Shown one piece after another: positions 56,390 to 64,000 of a DNA stretch of 64,000 nucleotides. The notes below the pieces were generated by a model. The model did not search any database. It saw only the letters and a list, made by a program, of their open reading frames with translations, and was not told the DNA's origin. The position numbers and the translations under genes were made by a program. The number at the start of each line of letters is the position of its first letter. Position 1 is the first letter of the stretch. Source of the DNA: Impatiens glandulifera. Taxonomy: Eukaryota; Streptophyta; Magnoliopsida; Ericales; Balsaminaceae. The stretch covers positions 45,666,242-45,730,241 of the forward strand of contig NC_061867.1 of assembly GCF_907164915.1 (NCBI RefSeq), in the 5' to 3' direction.

Positions 56390-59300
56390 TTAATTAGGAC
56401 GAACCCACAACTGCTCTTCATAGTGAGTAGGATCACTTTTGGGGGGTTCGCAATTGCATTTAAGGCAGACAGTGTTCCTTTTGTAATTCAAGAAATCACA
56501 TCTGTAACAACAATAAATAAATATATATTATACTTAAAGATCTCATTAAACTAAATAAATGTTAGATAAAAAGATGATAATTTGATAGGGAATGTGGGGT
56601 TTTTTGGGTTTCAATGAGGAGATTATAAGATTATAAAGGGTATTTTAGAGATATTGTACATGTTTCTGCAGTTGTGCATAAACGGCGCCAGTTTTTTCTT
56701 AACACATAAGCAGGCTATTCCATACGAATAATTCTAGAATAATCTTGTTTCTTAGAAGGAAGAAAAAAAGGACTCACGATGGACATTCCCACTCTCCAGG
56801 ATTGAGTTGTCTCTTCGGGCGTGACCCTCGACATCGCAAACATTTTCTGTTGCTAGCAAAGTTCATGAACCCACACCTGCACCATTCCCGATATCATATT
56901 ATTGATTAGAAGATTAAAAAAAAGTAAATTAGCATCTTTCAATATTATTTAGGCATCCAATATTAGCTCTCTATCAAATGTTTTGGCTATCAACAATGTT
57001 ATTGACTCAGCTCATATGTGAAATGCAGATAATTCATGAATGCAAAATAGCATGCTCCACTTTATTCTTTTTAGTACCATAATATTGAGACTATTTGTTA
57101 TCATCACCTGGATAATCATGATCTGAAGATTTCTACATTTGTCGTGTTTACAAAATATCACAATGATTTAGAAAATAACATGGATAGTGATGCAAAATAT
57201 AATTTAGACCATGATCTAGAAAATAATCTTTAACCAAATGAAAAGAAAAACTATAATTTGGATCATGATGGAGAAAATAATCTGATACCAAAAAAAAACT
57301 TTCAATTTTTACTTTGAAATTTTCCAATGGGAACATGATTGTGACCATATAAGTTCTCAAATAGGCTAAATGTATTCTTTTTAAAAGAGAAAGGAAAATT
57401 CATTAGAGAAACTTCTATTCAAATCTTTGAAATACATAACAACAGGTTTCAAAAGATATGAAAACACCTAGGCACTGCAATGATGGAACAAAACTGAAAA
57501 GCATAATATACTTTGTGACTAAATCATTGCTCTAAACTCATTTTTTTCAGAAACATACAGTTTGTTTTATTCGAGTACAAAGTGTGTAAACGAAGTCTTG
57601 AACACGTGACCTGATTGAACAAAATGATAAATGATTGTTCTAACTGAGATTGAAAAAGACCGTATCCTCATATCTTGCCTTTGTAAAAGCAGATGTAGCA
57701 AAAAATAATACTATGAATTGTGGTTGAATATAGCGCACACTTTCAGTTATTCATTGTGAAAGATTGTAGCACGCACATTCAAAACTATGCTAAGAAGATA
57801 GAGATGAGATCTAATAAATTTTTAACAAGTTGCAAAAGGGAGCAAAAGCAATTGGCTTACTCTAGGCAATTCCAGTCACCCTTCTTCATTTCAACATCTT
57901 TTGGGTGGTCAACCTTTATAGGACCCGGTGCTCTGCATTTCAGGCACTTTATATTTCTGGCGAAGTTTACGAAATCGCATCTACAAGAAGGAATTCATTA
58001 GTAAATAAAAGGTACTCCCCATGCTATAAAAATCTACAAATCCCAGTTCTTCTTTTCTATTTTCTCCTCTTAGTTATTTCTGGGAAATAATAAGGAGAGA
58101 GATTTAGTTAATAATTAAGATGGGAAATCACAGAACTCAAATAAATGACTAAATAGTGTGGATTCTCTTTCTTGAAAAAAATGTTATCTTGTTTGATGTA
58201 GGCCATTCTTTTTTCAAATAATCCAATTTTTGGAAAGAAAAATTGTTAGATGAAAAAGTGAATTATATGGGTTAAATGACTAAAATATTCTTTATATTTA
58301 ATATTAAACTTTTATATGGGTAATTTGATATTTTAGTTGATTTAAATGATGTGATAAAAGAAGTAATTGATAATGAGATAATGGGTTATTTGGACCCTTC
58401 ATCAAACGAGTCCCAAGTGATAAAAATATCCACGCAGCCACCATAATGAAATAAAGTGTAATGGAAATGGATAAATGTAATGGATCTATTCATGAGGCAA
58501 GGAGATAAAAGCTCCCAAAGCAATTCTCCAAATCTTAGCTAGGAGCTTGTTTGATCTTGGTTATAAAAGACATTATCGCATCACCTATCCTTTCAACTAT
58601 CAAATCACTTAATTCATCAACTATAATACCAAAAGACACTTACTTTACTTTTTATAAATTTTAATTCAAAAGGACTAATCCAAAAAACCCATTTTTTTCA
58701 ACAAACAAGATTTTGATTTCAGAACCTTCAAATAACCCCCACATCAAACAAGCTCTAGGTAAAAACAAACAAAAACCTCTGTCCATCAACATGCTCTAAC
58801 AAGAGACCCATAATGTTTCGACTAGAGAAGCGCTACCTGCGGTAGCACATCCCAATCTATTTCCTAACTCAACTTGAAAAGTCAATATGAGAAGATGTTA
58901 TTAGGTTATTGCATTAAAGTGTTCATTAGGCTAAATTTCCCAGCACAACTTATAAAGTCAATACACAAAGATCGTATTAGGTTAATGCATGAAAGGTTTG
59001 TCAAGATTTCTTAATATCTCCTTATTCAACAAATCCTAGGATGTTTTAAATTTAATTCCACTATCTTGAAGAAGGAACACATAAAGGGCCTATTTGCTAT
59101 CACATTTTATGATCCAGTCTCATCCAGATCATTATCCGGATATATCTACATTTATTATTGTTTGTCAAATTCACAATGATCTATATAATAATCTTGGTCC
59201 TCGTCCAGATAATAGCAACCTGGTCAAGAAAATAATAGTATACCAAACAAAAAAAACTTTTAGTTCTGGAAATTTTCCAATGTGATGGTGATTCTGTCAT

Positions 59301-62300
59301 TCGCTGTGTGACAAAATACCCATTTCCAAATAAGCTCAAAATGTGATCATTATGAGGAATAATGACATGGATATTGCAGGTGATGCTAGATGCATAAAGT
59401 TCAGATCAATAGAGGTACTTATTTGAAGATGTGGTAACTTCTAATCTTGGAAAATTAAAAAATTAAAGATATGTGCTTTGATCCACATATGATTGATGCT
59501 AGATGCATAAAGTTCAGATCAATAGAGGTACTTATTTGAAGATGTGGTAACTTCTAATCTTGGAAAATTAAAAAATTAAAGATATGTTCTTTGATCCACA
59601 TATGATTGAGAAAGCTGTTATTTAATAATTTTGAAAAGAAAAAAATAAACTTCTGATCAGTCAATAGATAACTTACTCAGAACACATCCAATCTCCTTTC
59701 TTCATTTCAAACCCATCCACAACACTAACTTGCTTCGGTCCATCTTCATGGCATTTAAGGCATCGTACATTCCTCGCAAAGTTCAGAAAGTTGCATCTAT
59801 AACAAAAATTCAAGGACAACAGTTAACACAGATCAGTTAACCTTTGACTGAACAAATTCCACAATCAATTCCTGTACTTAATAATTAAGTTTCTCCTATT
59901 CCAAAATAGCAAACAATGAACATGTCCTGAAATTGTCTCCTTTTTTTCCTTTTCGCAAAAAGAAAAAAGAATTGTCTCCTAGAACTTAGTCTATTTGCTG
60001 ATCAATCTTTTACATGTAATTCGGTAATTATCTAAAGCTATATGGACCAGATAGATCTTGCAGAAGCTCAGAGTGGTTATAATTATCCACACCATAGAAC
60101 ATGAGACGTTCTAAAGTGTCCAATAACAAAGAGTGATAGAAGCATAGAGCAATACCAGTTATGCATATAAGACATAGTTGCAAGATTGGCTTTACAATGT
60201 GTCATGACTGCTAAGGAAGTTGATTATAACCCAAGCTCACAAACTTGGAAAAAAATACTTACTTTGGACACATCCAATCTCCTCTCTTCATTTCAACATC
60301 AGCAGAGAGTTTGTCCTGTCCAATATTCTCCTTCTTACGGGGAGCTTGTAAAGAAGGTTTTGTAATTGTTGGGTCAATGGGTGTCTCACTCAGAGTAATC
60401 ATGTTCTCAAGCAAATTTCGTGCAGAAGATTCAACTAGAGCCCTTCCAGGGGGCTGTTGTTCCCCATCAGAAATGACAAGTTTGTCCAATGCATAAAACA
60501 ACAAAATACGTACAAGATCCACTGTGCGGGCTGATCCTTCAGACTCTTCTATAACTGTGTAGGCTCTATCACACGATCCTCGCAAATTGCAAGCACCACA
60601 TACCTGCAGTTTGGAGTTTAGGTCATACCAAGAGAGTAACATGGTAGAACAGAAAAGATTTTTATGCAAGATCGGCATCTAACTTACATCTCCTTCATCA
60701 AGTTGCACATATGCTCTCAACCTTTTAGCTGAATTAACAGCTTTTCTTAAAAGATTAGGACATCCAACCTCTAGAAGTGTCTGAATATCTTCCCGGGGCA
60801 ACGACCTAAACAATAAATTTGCCAAATAAAACCAAAACTTTAACAATATACAATCATATAATAAAATAGAAGATTTAAAACTTGATTCCCGAATGGAAGG
60901 CAAGGCTTCAATCTGACGCTTAGAGTTTATTAGTTCCTAAATCCTAAACAAGGCTAATTCAATTTTTACCCATGACTTTCCAATCCAAAAGTTATCAAAA
61001 ATCACATCATCAAAATACACTTGGGTGTTTTAGGTAATTTGGGACATCAAAATCATTTAGAGTTATCAATGAGCAATGTTAATACTTGAGTCCAGTTATG
61101 TTATTATAGTCTAGTTTTGATTCTTGACACTCCCACTTTTGGGGCTTCTTAATGAAATGGTGCTGAACCGTTTTCCCAAAAAAGTACAAACTAGCAGTAT
61201 ATTAGCAACTCAGTTAATACAAACTTTCACATTTAAAAAAAGAATATGACTACTATATCCTATTAATAATATTATAGTTATTTAAAATTAAGTCTAATAA
61301 TAATATAACAAAACATATCATTATTCATATACATTCTTAACAATAAATACATTTAATAATAAAATAAATTATAATAAAGAAACAATTACAATAAACTATA
61401 AGTTACTTTATACTTATAATAGACAAAAAGCCATTTCATCATAATTATATTTCATAGCAAATACAAAATAGTAGACTATATACAACTTACAACTCTTCTT
61501 ACACTTTCAGCCAATTTAAACTCCTACTAGCCCTTTATAGCTTATGCACACGCATACAACTTACACCAACATACTCTTGTACCTCCTATCGAACAGGGGC
61601 TTAGTATGAACTAAAGTTCCATCCCATTAGAAGGAAATGGGATTTTTTTAGGGTAGATTTACGATAGGATGAAAACTCACACTAGAAAGGGCTAATGATG
61701 TCTCCAAGAGAACGACTAAAGTCATTGGTTAAAGTCAGAATATTAAGGCAGCTTCAGGAGCAACTTGAATTAATTTGGATTAGTAAATGGAAATGTTGAT
61801 CAAGAACTTAGGGACTAAGCATATGAAGCACCATAGAACAAGAAATCTTCCATAACATGTTTGTAAATATTCTCAATTTAACTAATTTTCAATATAAAAA
61901 GCAGAACAACCCAATTAGATGCTTAATAAAACTTTCTAACATTAAAGAAATGTCAACCCGATCAGTATGATGAGAGGATCCATTAGGTTTAACTATATCT
62001 TTGGGAAAGGAAAGAAAAGGATGTAAAACAGAAGCTACAGATTAATTTTTTTTGGGATCCTCAGCACTAATCCAGAAGTTAATATCCGTGATCGGGTATA
62101 TACATCTGAATATGAATTTTGTGGAAAACAAATTAAGAATATGGACTTCAGTATCTGATGAGGAGATGTGAACACAATGCTTACTTGAAAATGTCAAATC
62201 GATCTCTAGCAAAATTCATACAAGCGTGCTTCAAGACATGCATATTGACATAAACATTCCCATCACGGTTCGAAATACCTCCAGCTTCAACATCTTCATC

Positions 62301-62585
62301 GATTTCCTCCTGTACAGGATTAGGCGTCCCAGACAAATACCCTTTGGCCTTCAGGCGGTCAACAAAGGCAACCCATTCGGGCCATGGATGTGACAAGGAT
62401 GAAATTCCCTCAGTATTATCATTGGTATCAGTTGAAGTGGAAGAAGCTGAAGAATAACCGCGGAAAGTAAGTATGGGATAAGATAAGGGTCTGCGGAATT
62501 GGATTGGAGGGAGTGGTGGCGATGAGAAGACATGGTTACGGATGATTGAAACTCCGAAGATTGAAATCAATCGAGAAGCTGACAT
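56390..62585 (-). CDS. OZ/VAR3-type organelle RanBP2 zinc-finger protein
   Basis: Members of this plant family act in plastids or mitochondria as C-to-U RNA editing factors. Seven exons join in frame with GT-AG introns: 62585-62185, 60805-60688, 60603-60263, 59796-59677, 57980-57861, 56876-56778 and 56501-56390 (436 aa). The N-terminus (MSASRLISIFGVSIIRNH) is Ser/Arg/Ile-rich with few acids, as in organelle transit peptides. HPWPEWVAFVDRLKAKGYL, the VCGACNLRGSCDRAY motif and LVRILLFYALDKLV are family landmarks. Four RanBP2 fingers (W-x-C-x2-C-x10-C-x2-C) start at Cys285, 325, 365 and 398. Each finger is cut by an intron at the same phase-2 place, so the fingers were multiplied as exons. A tiny upstream ATG frame of three codons precedes the start. 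Length suggests OZ3-like, unproven. Confidence 0.93.
57120..57370. mobile_element. MITE-like repeat in OZ intron 5
   Basis: Shares GAAATTTTCCAATGGGAACA and ATCATGATCTAGAAAATAAT-like words with the copy at 59090-59345 and weaker copies near 53600 and 54555. The family looks like a non-coding DNA element; ends were not fixed. Confidence 0.45.
58543..58755. mobile_element. PIF/Harbinger-like MITE in OZ intron 4
   Basis: 213 bp with ends GAGCTTGTTTGATCTTGG (left) and GAGCTTGTTTGATGTGGG (right, reverse complement), flanked by a TAG trinucleotide on both sides (58540-58542, 58756-58758). Three-base target duplications and such ends fit Tourist-like MITEs. Confidence 0.75.
59090..59345. mobile_element. 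MITE-like repeat in OZ intron 4
   Basis: The left edge GGGCCTATTTGCTATCACA and the right edge (GAGCTTATTTGGAAATGGG as reverse complement) form imperfect inverted repeats. The inside has GTCCAGATAATAGCAACCTG and GGAAATTTTCCAATGTGATG, shared with the copy at 57120-57370. Confidence 0.55.
59381..59606 (+). repeat. Recent tandem duplication, unit 113 bp, in OZ intron 4
   Basis: 59381-59493 and 59494-59606 are the same sequence apart from one visible base (GTGCTTTG against GTTCTTTG). The unit starts TGATGCTAGATGCATAAAG. It lies about 70 bases from exon 4 on the transcript's 3' side, so it lengthens the intron near its donor site. Confidence 0.97.
61085..61186 (+). mobile_element. LINE 3' end in OZ intron 1
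   Basis: CTTCTTAATGAAATGGTGCTG then GTTTTCCCAAAAAAG closely resembles the terminal part of the LINE at 19700-19750 (TTTTAATGAAATGTCACTAAG, TTTTCCCAAAAAAAA). It is severely 5'-truncated, as is usual for LINE insertions. Confidence 0.65.
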
Positions 62586-63315
62586 ATTTGACCTAGAGAG
62601 ATAGAGAGAAATGGAATTAGGTATCCATGGGAGTAAAATGAACAAACTTTAGGAAGTGTGGAAACCACGCTGCAGACTTTGTAGCAGGGTTTAAGGAGTA
62701 ACTATCCTAAACCCTAAATCATAGAATTTATTTTAATAATTTTACAAAATGTATTTTAAGAATTAGATCAAGCCTTTTTTTTTTTTAATAATTTAATTTA
62801 TTAATTAAAATATTAAAATATTTAAACAAAATTTGTAATAGACCGAAGTATTGAAGTGTTTAAACTTCTATTAAGAGACTGAAAAATAATAGAACAAATC
62901 GAGCAAACAAATTTAAGCTTAAACATAGAAAGTAATCGACACACAGTAGAATCAGTGCAACAATTTGAAATCCTCGCTCAAAATAATTTTTAAATATTTT
63001 AATTATAATTTAATTTAAATCTATTTAATTTATTATAATGTTGGTCAATTTTACTGACTAAGTTGTATTGGTAACATTATAAAATATATACAAAATTTTA
63101 ATTTATCCCAACTATTAAAATATGTGCCAAATTTCTTGAAGAAAAATTAGATCAAGATTTTATTGCCAAATGATGCTTTTTTTTTTTAATAATTTTGAGT
63201 ATAAATTTGTGTTAGATTAAAAACGAACTAATGGTCTTAGGTATATTAAGAGATTTGTTCTTCTTATCCCTAAATTGTGTTCTAACTAACTTAAAAAAAT
63301 GAAAATTTAATAACA
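62586..63315. other. OZ 5' flank and AT-rich intergenic sequence
   Basis: The first 150 bases upstream of the OZ start are the likely leader and promoter, with CCTAAACCCTAAATC at 62707-62721 carrying a telo-box-like AAACCCTAAA. Beyond it the sequence is AT-rich with no gene. Confidence 0.5.
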
Positions 63316-63375
63316 TAACTTTTTTTTAAAGAATTAAATAAGAACTAGCATGACAACCCATAATCATGCTCTCCC
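63316..63375 (-). mobile_element. Truncated SINE tail
   Basis: Similar to the tail of the SINE-like element at 2108-2255: a T-run, AATTAAA, AGAACTAGCATGACAACCC and a CATGCTC..CCCG stretch. It stops where a TAGGGGTGAGAAAATTATC block begins. Confidence 0.4.
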
Positions 63376-64000
63376 GTAGGGGTGAGAAAATTATCAACAT
63401 TATAGGTATATCAAAAATACTGTACCGCAATATAACAAAAATATCAATTTTTAAGGTATACCAAAAAAAATGTAAAGTATATTATCAATACCGAAATTAT
63501 TGGTACGGTAAAGGTATCAGATTTTTAAAATTTTGATATATCGAGATATACCGAAATACCAAAATAATATTTATAAATTAAAAAATATATATAATACTTA
63601 TAAAGAAATAATTAAATAAATTTGATATTAATTTAATTATAAAAATATAATTTTTGAATAATATAAAAATATAATTATACTGAAATATTATTTAATATAT
63701 ACAATCTCTATCTTATAGATTAAAAAAATATTCAACCAAATTTTCAATATTTTTGTAATCTCATCATTAATGGTTGTTAGTGAGTCTGATTTCAGCTTGG
63801 TAAAAGGACAGTGGATACTTTTAAGAACAATTTAAATCATAAAATTATGGAAACATTGATTTGCACAAATGATTGGCTAAAAGGAAAAAAATTGAACTTA
63901 TGAAAATATCTTACAAATGATGATGAACTTGAATTGTTTAAGAAAACTGAACAAAATAAAAAGAGTGAATTTTTTATTAATTAAGTCTAAATCAACTAAT
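63376..64000 (+). mobile_element. hAT transposon remnant, runs off the window
   Basis: The left edge TAGGGGTGAGAAAATTATC looks like a plant hAT end and is followed by many GGTAT/ATACC words. At about 63775-63900 the plus strand encodes, across a frameshift, SDFSLVKG..W then METLICTNDWLKGKK, which resembles the C-terminal dimerisation-region end of hAT transposases (SLSPKxVEALICTxxWL). The rest of the transposase is missing, so it is internally deleted and defective. Confidence 0.55.

Noticed and set aside
62586..62645. Upstream in-frame start extending the OZ protein
   Set aside because: The extended frame begins at a non-ATG codon. The first in-frame ATG at 62585 gives a typical organelle transit peptide.

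Overview
The window is plant nuclear DNA, almost certainly from a eudicot. It is AT-rich, and its genes are split by GT-AG introns. It carries Ty1/copia, LINE, CACTA, Mutator-like (MULE), hAT, MITE and tRNA-derived SINE-like sequences, and a short stretch of Arabidopsis-type telomere motif. I do not recognise the species.

Four protein-coding genes can be reconstructed exon by exon, each with consistent splice phases and a complete frame. They are a PIN1-type auxin efflux carrier (minus, 23188-27007, 6 exons, 607 aa), a C2-domain ABA-related (CAR) protein (minus, 38280-40902, 3 exons, 163 aa), an aldose 1-epimerase/galactose mutarotase (plus, 51582-54440, 5 exons, 341 aa), and an OZ/VAR3-type organelle RanBP2 zinc-finger protein (minus, 56390-62585, 7 exons, 436 aa). 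They do not form an obvious functional cluster.

Layout. 1-5633: AT-rich DNA with SINE-like and MITE-like pieces. 5634-10385: a complete but dead Tnt1-like copia element with LTRs, primer site and a 5-bp target duplication. 10386-16500: decayed repeats, a minisatellite, and a possible LTR with a primer-site-like motif. 16530-21340: two LINE remnants, the first split by a CACTA element. 21341-27050: the PIN gene. 27050-38279: a long gene-poor stretch with degenerate tandem repeats and a 700-bp noncoding duplication. 38280-41020: the CAR gene. 41781-46800: an old copia remnant holding a younger non-autonomous LTR element (42852-46371) whose interior is made almost wholly of three tandem-repeat arrays. 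47604-48081: a solo LTR. 48852-51457: a Pack-MULE carrying pieces of at least one, probably two, host genes, inserted just upstream of the mutarotase gene. 54441-56389: intergenic with a hAT-type MITE. 56390-62585: the OZ gene, whose introns hold MITEs, a LINE 3' end and a recent 113-bp duplication. 62586-64000: intergenic, ending in a hAT remnant.

The two most unusual objects are the modular, array-filled LTR element and the Pack-MULE carrying the C-terminal part of an ALA3-like P4-ATPase gene. All calls come from reading the sequence; no database search was run.
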